Below are positions 1 to 5,546 of a stretch of DNA of 5,654 nt, piece by piece. A program made the translations under genes and the position numbers. A model generated the notes under the pieces. The model had not been told where the DNA came from and ran no database searches. It worked only from the letters and a program-made list of their open reading frames with translations. Position 1 is the stretch's first letter; each line of letters opens with the position of its first letter. The DNA is from Planctomycetota bacterium (GTDB taxonomy: Bacteria; Planctomycetota; Phycisphaerae; FEN-1346; JAACEH01), in assembly GCA_016935955.1 (NCBI GenBank), contig JAFGPY010000125.1, positions 1 through 5,654 on the forward strand. The letters are read 5' to 3'.

Positions 1-448
1 CGGGGCCGACATGCAGCACTCGCCCCGTCAACTCTTCGCGATGATCAACGCCGGCCAACGCGAGGAAGTGCTCAAGTCGAACACCATGTGGTGCTGCGTG
101 TCGTGCTACTTCTGCACCACGCGATGTCCACAGAATATCCCGATCACGGATATCATGTACGCCCTGAAGCGCAAGGCCATCGCCGAGGGTATGGCCCGCG
201 ACACCGACGCGCCCGCCCTGGCCAAGACGTTCACCGACCTGCTGGACAAGTACGGCCGAAGCTTCGAGTTGGGCCTGGCCAGCCGGTACTACCTGTTGAA
301 CCGCCCCGTAGCGATGGTGAAAATGGCGCCGATGGGCCTGTCGATGTTCACCAAGGGACGCATGGCCCTGCGACCCACCAAGATCAAGAATCTGGATGAG
401 CTCCAGGCCATCATCAAGAAGGCTCGGGAATTGGGAGAAGCGTCGTGA
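1..448 (+). CDS. hdrC: Heterodisulfide reductase subunit C (HdrC), 5'-truncated by the window edge
   Basis: HdrC is a small soluble iron-sulfur protein that carries electrons from HdrA to HdrB. The reading frame is open to the left edge of the window (Gly-Ala-Asp precede the Met at base 11). That Met is not a credible start, because the family carries two CX2CX2CX3C clusters and only the second is present. Counting from that Met, it is Cys29-X2-Cys32-X2-Cys35-X3-Cys39-Pro, in the context NTMWCCVSCYFC. The first cluster and roughly 40 residues should lie upstream. After the cluster comes the usual helical tail, with a family-like segment around residues 95-130 (NRPVAMVKMAPMGLSMFTKG). No membrane segment is seen, unlike membrane-bound DsrK/HdrD-type relatives. 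The TGA stop (446-448) overlaps the hdrB start by 4 nt, so the two genes are probably translationally coupled. Identity is firm; the true start is not visible. Confidence 0.93.
   Translation, partial: GADMQHSPRQLFAMINAGQREEVLKSNTMWCCVSCYFCTTRCPQNIPITDIMYALKRKAIAEGMARDTDAPALAKTFTDLLDKYGRSFELGLASRYYLLNRPVAMVKMAPMGLSMFTKGRMALRPTKIKNLDELQAIIKKARELGEAS
433..437 (+). promoter_or_regulatory. Ribosome binding site deciding the GTG start of hdrB
   Basis: GGGAG lies within the last codons of hdrC, 7 nt before the GTG at 445. It supports this GTG as the start, which gives the expected family N-terminus MKYAYYPGCS. No ATG nearby gives a better one. Confidence 0.7.
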
Positions 449-1332
449 AGTATGCCTATTATCCTGGCTGTTCGATGGAGTGCAACGCGGCCGCGTACGA
501 GGTCTCGACCCAGGCGGTCGCCAAGGCGCTGGGCTTCCAACTCCTCGAGATCGACGACTGGAACTGCTGCGGCGCGACCGAGTACTTCAGCCAGGACGAG
601 CTGACCGCCTGTGCGGTGGTCGCCCGCAACCTGGCCCGGGTCGATTCGTCGCTGGATCAGCTCGTCGCCCCGTGTGCAGCCTGCTACCTGAACCTGGCCA
701 AGACCGACAAGCTGATGACCGACGATCCCAAGATGGGAGCGAAGATCAATCAGGCCTTGGCCGCGGGCAGCCTTCATTACGAAGGGGGCCGGGTCCGCGT
801 GCGGCACTTGTTAGACGTCGTCTACCATGACTTCGGCGAGGAAAAGATCCGCGCGAAGATGACCCAGTCACTCGAAGGCCTCCGCGTGGCGCCTTATTAC
901 GGCTGCCAGGTCGTCCGGCCGATCAAGGGCGAGGACAGCACCGAATACCCGATGCAGATGGACGAGATCTTCGGGTGGCTTGGGGCCGAGGTGGTCGACT
1001 ACCCGGTCAAGGCCCACTGCTGCGGCGGCCACATGACCCAAATCAGCGAGCCGCAGGCGTTCGAGTTGATCCGCCGCCTGTTGCAGAGCGCGGTCGACTA
1101 CCACGCCGACATGATCTTGTGCATGTGCCCGATGTGCCAGTTGAACCTCGACGCCTACCAGGCCCGGGTCAACGGGTTCTTCGGGACCGATTTCAGGATG
1201 CCGATCGTTTATTTCACCCAAATGATGGGCGTGGCCTTCGGCGTCGACCCCAAGGAACTCGGTTTCGGCAAGGAACTGGTCGACGCCGAACCGGTCCTGC
1301 GAACCAAATTGAACGCGGCGACCACCGCGTAG
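445..1332 (+). CDS. hdrB: Heterodisulfide reductase subunit B (HdrB), noncubane iron-sulfur catalytic subunit
   Basis: HdrB is the site of disulfide reduction in HdrABC; in methanogens the substrate is CoM-S-S-CoB. The 295-residue protein has two CCG (cysteine-rich) modules. The first ligand set is Cys9, Cys41-Cys42, Cys77 and Cys80 (PGCS, NCCG, CAAC). The second is Cys154, Cys192-Cys193, Cys228 and Cys231 (YGCQ, HCCGG, CPMC). All ten cysteines that hold the two noncubane [4Fe-4S] clusters in the methanogen structure have a counterpart, so the protein should be active. Length is normal for the family. Translation starts at GTG 445, overlapping the hdrC stop. The stop codon TAG (1330-1332) sits inside the GTAG head of a REP-like repeat, so the last residues (AATTA) may reflect repeat insertion. 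In a bacterium without CoM/CoB the electron acceptor is unknown; a disulfide or another two-electron acceptor is inferred. Confidence 0.95.
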   Translation: MKYAYYPGCSMECNAAAYEVSTQAVAKALGFQLLEIDDWNCCGATEYFSQDELTACAVVARNLARVDSSLDQLVAPCAACYLNLAKTDKLMTDDPKMGAKINQALAAGSLHYEGGRVRVRHLLDVVYHDFGEEKIRAKMTQSLEGLRVAPYYGCQVVRPIKGEDSTEYPMQMDEIFGWLGAEVVDYPVKAHCCGGHMTQISEPQAFELIRRLLQSAVDYHADMILCMCPMCQLNLDAYQARVNGFFGTDFRMPIVYFTQMMGVAFGVDPKELGFGKELVDAEPVLRTKLNAATTA

Positions 1333-1350
1333 GCCAGGCTGTGCCTGACA
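1329..1350 (+). repeat. Single REP-like palindrome (family 1, copy A)
   Basis: GTAG is followed by an imperfect palindrome CCAGGC-TGT-GCCTGAC. It matches copy B at 1358-1379 with one difference (GCC for GTC). GTAG then hairpin is the layout of REP sequences mobilised by RAYT transposases. The TAG of this GTAG is the hdrB stop codon. Confidence 0.75.
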
Positions 1351-1356
1351 AGAACA

Positions 1357-1425
1357 CGTAGGTCAGGCTGTGCCTGACAGGGAGATGGGTAACGAGATCA
1401 CATGTCAGGCACAGCCTGACCTACG
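1357..1425. repeat. REPIN-like inverted pair (family 1, copies B and C)
   Basis: Two arms (1357-1379 and 1403-1425) are perfect reverse complements over 23 bp, separated by a 23-nt loop. Each arm contains the shorter palindrome GTCAGGC-TGT-GCCTGAC, so the DNA or RNA can fold either as two small hairpins or one long one. The outer ends are GTAG (1358-1361) and CTAC (1421-1424), giving a 67-bp unit. Copy A, in the same orientation as B, lies just upstream. It lies between hdrB and hdrA and may act on mRNA stability or read-through; no T-run follows, so a classical terminator is unlikely. Confidence 0.8.
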
Positions 1426-1444
1426 GAATGGGTAACGAGATTAC
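1385..1444 (+). repeat. Short direct repeat flanking REP copy C
   Basis: ATGGGTAACGAGATCAC at 1385-1401 recurs at 1428-1444 with one change (C to T), a 43-bp period. Since the REP is itself nearly palindromic, the stretch can also be seen as two tandem units of REP plus this linker. Confidence 0.7.
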
Positions 1445-1461
1445 TGGCGGAGAATGATGCA

Positions 1462-1532
1462 TGTAGGAGGCGACTCCTGTCGCCGAAAACGCCTCGGCTA
1501 GGGCCATTCGGCGACAGGAGTCGCCTCCTACA
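1462..1532. repeat. REPIN-like inverted pair (family 2, copy 1)
   Basis: Arms 1462-1487 and 1507-1532 are perfect reverse complements over 26 bp with a 19-nt loop. Each arm starts at its outer end with GTAG (CTAC on the right) and contains the smaller palindrome GGCGAC-TCCT-GTCGCC. The right arm is identical over 27 bp to the one at 5444-5470, while the loops differ. It lies in the hdrB-hdrA spacer, about 50 bp before the hdrA ribosome binding site. A transcript would form a very stable hairpin. Confidence 0.85.
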
Positions 1533-1584
1533 GACAAGATGAGAGGTCCGAATCGGCTTCAGGCCGCTTAACCGGATAGATCTT

Positions 1585-1591
1585 GAGGGAG
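1585..1591 (+). promoter_or_regulatory. Ribosome binding site of hdrA
   Basis: GAGGGAG stands 7 nt before the ATG at 1599, a strong site that supports this start. No convincing promoter was found in the repeat-filled spacer, so hdrA is probably translated from the hdrCB transcript. Confidence 0.7.
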
Positions 1592-1598
1592 AAACACC

Positions 1599-3617
1599 AT
1601 GGCCGAGAGAGTCGGCATCTACGTGTGCCACTGTGGCAGCAACATCGCCGGGACGGTCGACGTCGAGGAAGTGGCCAAGTGGGCCGGAGCCAACATCAAG
1701 GACGTCGTCGTCTCGAAGGACTACCGGTTCATGTGCTCCTCGCTCGGTCAGGCCATGATCGAAGAGGACATCAAGAAGCAAGGCCTCACCCGGGTCGTCG
1801 TCGCCGCCTGCTCGCCCCACCTGCACGAAAAGACGTTCCGCAAGGCGTGCCAGAACGCGGGCCTCAACCCGTACCTCTGCCAGATGACCAACATCCGCGA
1901 GCACGTCTCCTGGGTGTGCAGCGACAAGGCCGCCGGCACCGCCAAGGCCAAAGCCCTGGTGGCCGCCTCGGCCGAGCGGGTCAAGTACCAGCAGCCGCTC
2001 GAACCGATGTACGTCGACGTCAACCCGGCCACCCTGGTCGTTGGCGGCGGCATCGCCGGCCTGCAGGCGGCCCTGGAGCTGGCCGACGCAGGCCACCCGG
2101 TCTATCTGGTCGAGCGCGGTCCGTCGATCGGCGGCCACATGGCCCAGTTCGACAAGACCTTCCCGACGCTGGACTGCTCGGCCTGTATCCTCACGCCCAA
2201 GATGTCCGAAGCCGGCCAGCACGAGAACATCACGCTGCTGACCTACTCGGAGTTGGAAGAGGTCAGCGGTTCGGTCGGCAATTTCAAGGTCAAGATCCGC
2301 AAGAAGGCCCGCTACGTCGACTACGACAAGTGCACCGGCTGCGGCATCTGCACCGAGAAGTGCCCTCGCACGGTCGTCGACGAGGATTTCGAGGCCGGCC
2401 TGGGCAACCGGAAGGCCATCTACAGCCCCTTCCCGCAGGCCGTGCCGCGGATCCCCGTAATTGACGTCGAGTCGTGCATCTTCTTTACCCGCGGCAAGTG
2501 CCAGGTCTGCTCGAAGGTCTGCCCGACCGAAGCGATCGACTACGCCCAGAAGGACCAGATCGTCGAGGTCAACGTCGGGAACATCATCCTGGCCACGGGC
2601 TGGAAGCTGTTCGACTGCGAGCGGATCCCGCAATACGGCTACGGCCGGCTGGCCAACGTGTTCACCAACATGGAGTTCGAGCGGCTGTGCAACGCGGCCG
2701 GCCCGACCAACGGCAAGATCGTCCTGCGCGACGGCAAGACCGAGCCCAAGTCGATCGCCATCGTCCACTGCGTCGGCAGCCGCGACGTCAACTATAACGA
2801 AGGCTGCTCGGCCGTCTGCTGCATGGCCTCCTTGAAACTGGGCCACCTGGTCCTCGAAAAGACCAACGCCGAGGTCTACTCCTTCTACATCGACATGCGG
2901 ACGAACCAGAAGATGTACGAGGAGTTCTACCAGCGGCTCTTGGAAGAGGGCATGCACTTCGTCCGCGGCAAGGTGGCCGAGGTGACCGACGCCGCCCGCA
3001 ACCCGGACGAACAGGGCAAGCTCATCGTCCAGTGCGAAGACACCCTGATCGGCCGGCAGCGGCGGATCCCGGTCGACATGGTCGTCCTGATGGCGGCCAT
3101 CGAGCCGCAAGCCGACGCCAAGGAGTTGGGCCTGAAGTGCGGCATCTCGTGCAGCATGGCCGGCTTCTTCACCGAGCGTCACCCCAAGCTCGACCCCGTG
3201 GCCACGATGACCGACGGCGTGTTCGTCGCCGGGGCCTGCCAGGGCGCGAAGGACATCCCGGCCTCGGTGGCCCAAGGCGCCGCGGCCGCCGCCCGAGTGC
3301 AAGCCATGATCACCAAGGGCAAGGTCATGATCGAGCCGATCATCGCTACGATCAACGAAGAGGCCTGCTCCGGCTGCCGGATCTGCAACAACCTCTGCCC
3401 TTACAACGCGATCGAATACGACGAGGAAAAGAAAGTCAGCCGCGTGATCACGGCCCTGTGCAAAGGCTGCGGCACCTGCGTGGCCGCCTGCCCCGCCGGC
3501 GTCATCACCGGCGCCCACTTCAACAACAACCAAATCTTCGCCGAAATCGAAGGCGCCCTCTGGGACGCGATGGCCGCGGCCAAAGACCCCACTTCCGCCG
3601 AACCGGCAACGTCGTGA
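1599..3617 (+). CDS. hdrA: Heterodisulfide reductase subunit A (HdrA), FAD electron-bifurcating subunit
   Basis: HdrA takes electrons from MvhD and splits them at its FAD between a low-potential ferredoxin and the HdrC/HdrB branch. The 672 residues show, in order: an N-terminal cysteine module (Cys10, Cys12, Cys46, Cys71); a dinucleotide-binding fold with GGGIAG at 149-154 and Glu172 at the end of the second strand; a CSAC pair (193-196) in the LDCSACILTPK signature; an inserted ferredoxin domain (Cys245, 248, 251, 255, then Cys293, 301, 304, 308); the HCVGSRD segment (390-396) and Cys403/407/408; the flavin-end motif GACQGAKDIPASVAQGA (545-561); and a C-terminal two-cluster ferredoxin domain (Cys590/593/596/600 and Cys621/624/627/631). 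Length is close to the methanogen protein, and it is not the HdrA2 type fused to MvhD. No selenocysteine codon or frameshift is seen. It is separated from both neighbours by repeat-filled spacers. Confidence 0.96.
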   Translation: MAERVGIYVCHCGSNIAGTVDVEEVAKWAGANIKDVVVSKDYRFMCSSLGQAMIEEDIKKQGLTRVVVAACSPHLHEKTFRKACQNAGLNPYLCQMTNIREHVSWVCSDKAAGTAKAKALVAASAERVKYQQPLEPMYVDVNPATLVVGGGIAGLQAALELADAGHPVYLVERGPSIGGHMAQFDKTFPTLDCSACILTPKMSEAGQHENITLLTYSELEEVSGSVGNFKVKIRKKARYVDYDKCTGCGICTEKCPRTVVDEDFEAGLGNRKAIYSPFPQAVPRIPVIDVESCIFFTRGKCQVCSKVCPTEAIDYAQKDQIVEVNVGNIILATGWKLFDCERIPQYGYGRLANVFTNMEFERLCNAAGPTNGKIVLRDGKTEPKSIAIVHCVGSRDVNYNEGCSAVCCMASLKLGHLVLEKTNAEVYSFYIDMRTNQKMYEEFYQRLLEEGMHFVRGKVAEVTDAARNPDEQGKLIVQCEDTLIGRQRRIPVDMVVLMAAIEPQADAKELGLKCGISCSMAGFFTERHPKLDPVATMTDGVFVAGACQGAKDIPASVAQGAAAAARVQAMITKGKVMIEPIIATINEEACSGCRICNNLCPYNAIEYDEEKKVSRVITALCKGCGTCVAACPAGVITGAHFNNNQIFAEIEGALWDAMAAAKDPTSAEPATS

Positions 3618-3631
3618 GCAGGGAAAGAAAA

Positions 3632-3797
3632 GAAACCGCGGATGAACGCGGATAAACGCAAATTAAACACGAGTAAGTCGTCTTGGACGACTTCTTACAG
3701 CAGCAGAAGAAGATAAGGACTTAGATCACCCAGATGTTGACGAACTGAGACTCGGCCCTCCAACAATCCGCGTCCATCAGCGTTCATCTGCGGTTTC
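3632..3797. repeat. Inverted-repeat element with 10-bp-period arms (MITE-like), hdrA-mvhD spacer
   Basis: The left arm (3632-3664) and right arm (3765-3797) pair at 27 of 33 positions as an imperfect inverted repeat; A-rich and T-rich flanks extend it with one bulge. The left arm is an array of 10-bp units of the form CGCGGATRAA (3637-3646, 3647-3656, then a decayed unit at 3657-3666). The right arm shows the same units on the other strand. The 100-bp centre has no gene. GCGGATGAACGC repeats of this type are, from memory, common between genes in Planctomycetes and some other bacteria. It could be a small non-autonomous element; no transposase is present here. Confidence 0.7.
3673..3698. repeat. 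REP-like hairpin inside the hdrA-mvhD element
   Basis: An 8-bp perfect stem AAGTCGTC / GACGACTT closes a 3-nt loop (TTG). The unit is bounded by GTAAG and CTTAC. On the - strand it reads GTAAG, then the hairpin, similar in plan to the GTAG-headed palindromes in the other spacers but different in sequence. No T-run follows, so a classical terminator is unlikely. Confidence 0.6.
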
Positions 3798-3847
3798 CTT
3801 TTTCGAAAAAGTCAATAAACAAGTCTGCCGAACGACCGCTCCCGACT

Positions 3848-3852
3848 GGAGG
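3848..3852 (+). promoter_or_regulatory. Ribosome binding site of mvhD
   Basis: GGAGG lies 11 nt before the ATG at 3864. The spacing is on the long side, but no other start gives the family N-terminus. Confidence 0.6.
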
Positions 3853-3863
3853 CGTGTACGACA

Positions 3864-4361
3864 ATGAGTGAGGAAACCTTCGAACCGAAAATCGTGGGGT
3901 TCATGTGCAACTGGTGCTCGTATCGGGCGGCCGACCTGGCTGGCTCGGCGAGGATCAAGTATCCCCCCAACGTCCGGATCATCCGCGTGATGTGCAGCGG
4001 GCGCATCGACCCGACGTTCGTCCTCAAGGCCCTGTCGCTGGGCGCCGACGGCGTCATGGTGGCCGGCTGCCATCCGGGCGAGTGCCACTACGTCGACCAG
4101 AACTACAAGGCCATGCGGCGCTACGGCATGATCAAGCACACGCTAAAAGCCATGGGCATCGACGAACGACGCGTGCAGCTTGTCTGGGCCTCGGCGGCCG
4201 AAGGACAGTACCTGGCCGAATCGATCGGCAAGCTGGTCGAGGACGTCCGCGCGTTGGGACCGCTGAACTGGCAAGCCAATTGGACCGAACAAGAAGACCG
4301 ACTCGAAGCCCTTGAGAGCATCGTCAAGGAGCACGAGGAGGCGATGGAGGTGAAGCCGTGA
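3864..4361 (+). CDS. mvhD: F420-non-reducing hydrogenase delta subunit (MvhD), [2Fe-2S] linker between hydrogenase and HdrA
   Basis: MvhD joins the hydrogenase MvhAG to HdrA and passes electrons through one [2Fe-2S] cluster. The 165-residue protein carries the family cysteines Cys15 and Cys18 (FMCNWCSYRAAD), Cys44 (RVMCSGRIDP), and Cys69 and Cys74 (GCHPGECHY), with the typical spacing. The stretch GADGVMVAGCHPGECHY is near-diagnostic. The last 20 or so residues form a charged, probably helical tail (EALESIVKEHEEAMEV) that seems somewhat longer than in methanogen MvhD. Its stop overlaps the mvhG GTG start by 4 nt, so the two are probably coupled. A 246-bp repeat-bearing spacer separates it from hdrA. 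The family is also found with Flx-type modules, but the hydrogenase genes next to it settle the Mvh assignment. Confidence 0.95.
   Translation: MSEETFEPKIVGFMCNWCSYRAADLAGSARIKYPPNVRIIRVMCSGRIDPTFVLKALSLGADGVMVAGCHPGECHYVDQNYKAMRRYGMIKHTLKAMGIDERRVQLVWASAAEGQYLAESIGKLVEDVRALGPLNWQANWTEQEDRLEALESIVKEHEEAMEVKP
4346..4350 (+). promoter_or_regulatory. Ribosome binding site deciding the GTG start of mvhG
   Basis: GGAGG near the end of mvhD lies 7 nt before the GTG at 4358. The GTGA overlap with the mvhD stop and this spacing fix the start of mvhG. Confidence 0.75.
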
Positions 4362-5368
4362 GCCAAGCCCAAGCGAAAACCAAAGGCAAGCTGGCCCTCT
4401 ATTGGGCCGCGTCGTGCGGCGGCTGCGAAATCGCCGTGTTGGGCATCGACGCCAAGATCCTCGACGTGGCCGCCGCCTTCGACATCGTCTTCTGGCCCTG
4501 TGCCACCGACGGCAAGGTCAGCGACGTCGAAAAGCTGGCCGACGGCGAAATCGACGTCTGCCTGTTCAACGGCGGCATCCGCACCAGCGAACAGGAATAC
4601 ATGGCCCAACTGCTTCGCAAGAAGTCGAAGGTCCTCGTCGCGTTCGGCTCGTGTGCCCACGAAGGCTGCATCCCCGGCCTGGCCAACATGAACAACCGCC
4701 AGGAATGCTTCGATACGGCCTACCGCGACACGCCGTCGACCGAGAACCCGAAGGACATCCGGCCGCAGCACGAGACCGACATGCCCGAGGGCAAGCTCTA
4801 CCTGCCGGTCTTCTACGACACGCTCAAGACGCTCGACCAGACGGTGCCGGTCGACTATTACCTGCCCGGCTGCCCGCCCGAGGCGGACCGCATCTGGGAC
4901 GCGATCGTCGCGATCCTCGAAGGCAAGCTGCCGCCGGCCGGGTCGGTCATCGGTTCCGACACGACCGTCTGCGACGACTGCCCTCGCGTGCGGACCGAAA
5001 AGAAAATCAAGAAGTTCCACCGCACCTGGGAGATCATCCCCGATGATGAGACCTGCCTGTTGGAGCAAGGCCTGCTCTGCTGCGGCATCGCCACCCGGGC
5101 CGGCTGCGGGGCCCTCTGTCCTCAGGTCAACTCGCCCTGCATCGGCTGCTACGGCCCGAACAACGACGTGTTGGACTACGGGGCCCGGCTCATGAGCGCG
5201 TTGGCCTCGGTGATCGACTCGGAAGATCCCGACGAGATCCAGCAGATCATCGCCGACGGCATCCCGGACCCGGTCGGCAGCTTCTACCGCTTCAGCCTGG
5301 CCCATAGCCTGCTGCGGCGCAATACCCTCGACAAGAAATCCAACGGCGCGACGGCCGCCGGAAAGTGA
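4358..5368 (+). CDS. mvhG: F420-non-reducing [NiFe]-hydrogenase small subunit (MvhG)
   Basis: MvhG is the electron-transfer subunit of a group 3c [NiFe]-hydrogenase. Its three iron-sulfur clusters lead from the active site in MvhA to MvhD. In the 336 residues the proximal cluster ligands are Cys20 and Cys23 (SCGGCEIAVL), Cys99 (GSCAHEGC) and Cys172 (LPGCPPEADRIW). The medial and distal clusters draw on Cys205, Cys208, Cys241/242, Cys250, Cys254, Cys261 and Cys264 (CCGIATRAGCGALCP and PCIGCYGP). There is no twin-arginine signal peptide and no C-terminal anchor, so it is cytoplasmic. The last ten residues (KSNGATAAGK) are low in complexity. The 21 bases encoding KSNGATA occur again at 5482-5502, beyond a REPIN, followed there by an in-frame stop, so this C-terminus may be a product of the insertion. 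The function should not be affected, since the tail lies outside all cluster motifs. Confidence 0.95.
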   Translation: MSQAQAKTKGKLALYWAASCGGCEIAVLGIDAKILDVAAAFDIVFWPCATDGKVSDVEKLADGEIDVCLFNGGIRTSEQEYMAQLLRKKSKVLVAFGSCAHEGCIPGLANMNNRQECFDTAYRDTPSTENPKDIRPQHETDMPEGKLYLPVFYDTLKTLDQTVPVDYYLPGCPPEADRIWDAIVAILEGKLPPAGSVIGSDTTVCDDCPRVRTEKKIKKFHRTWEIIPDDETCLLEQGLLCCGIATRAGCGALCPQVNSPCIGCYGPNNDVLDYGARLMSALASVIDSEDPDEIQQIIADGIPDPVGSFYRFSLAHSLLRRNTLDKKSNGATAAGK

Positions 5369-5502
5369 GAACTAGCGGCCAAATTGCCCATAGCCCTTGT
5401 AGGAGGCGACTCCTGTCGCCGATGAACATCGCGTTTCTCGACAATTCGGCGACAGGAGTCGCCTCCTACAAACGTAGACCCAAATCCAACGGCGCGACGG
5501 CC
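5336..5502 (+). repeat. 21-bp direct repeat: mvhG coding tail duplicated around a REPIN
   Basis: Bases 5336-5356 (codons 327-333 of mvhG, KSNGATA) are repeated exactly at 5482-5502, 146 bp downstream. The second copy runs straight on into AAA ACG TAG, which would read KSNGATAKT then stop in the same phase. A family-2 REPIN lies between the copies. A further 9-bp repeat AAACGTAGA at 5470-5478 and 5504-5512 flanks the second copy. Confidence 0.8.
5397..5471. repeat. REPIN-like inverted pair (family 2, copy 2)
   Basis: Arms 5397-5422 and 5446-5471 are perfect reverse complements over 26 bp around a 23-nt loop, bounded by GTAG (5399-5402) and CTAC (5466-5469). The arms share a 25-bp core with the REPIN at 1462-1532, but the loops are unrelated. 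It lies in the mvhG-mvhA spacer and would form a strong hairpin in the operon mRNA. Confidence 0.85.
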
Positions 5503-5532
5503 AAAACGTAGAAGAGTCAGGCGGCTCGCGAA

Positions 5533-5536
5533 GGAG
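5533..5536 (+). promoter_or_regulatory. Ribosome binding site of mvhA
   Basis: GGAG (within AAGGAGAAAG) lies 10 nt before the ATG at 5547, supporting that start. Confidence 0.6.
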
Positions 5537-5546
5537 AAAGCGGACG

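Noticed and set aside
1462..1532. Rho-independent terminator after hdrB
   Set aside because: The stem is strong but is not followed by a T-run and its arms recur elsewhere as a dispersed repeat; hdrA follows in the same operon.
1329..1532. CRISPR array
   Set aside because: There are only a few repeats, in inverted rather than uniform direct order, with no regular spacers and no cas genes.
1553..1565. Small hairpin CGGCTTCAGGCCG before hdrA
   Set aside because: Only a 4-bp stem, as expected by chance in GC-rich DNA.
1398..3533. Very long open frame on the - strand opposite hdrA (about 710 codons)
   Set aside because: It is the mirror of a GC-rich codon pattern: its translation is rich in Val, Asp, Gly, Ala and Leu with no recognisable domain, and it would run through the REPIN repeats. 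hdrA on the + strand is certain.
3737..3767. Possible promoter before mvhD (TTGACG followed by AACAAT)
   Set aside because: The -10 match is weak (4 of 6) and the spacing of 19 is long; it lies inside a repeat element, so chance is a sufficient explanation.
3799..3810. 12-bp perfect palindrome TTTTTCGAAAAA as an operator before mvhD
   Set aside because: It is simple A/T-run symmetry at the edge of the repeat element; a single site with no second copy cannot be called an operator.
4121..5305. Long - strand open frame opposite mvhD/mvhG
   Set aside because: Same codon-bias shadow; no family motif, no plausible ribosome binding site noticed, and it covers two certain genes on the other strand.
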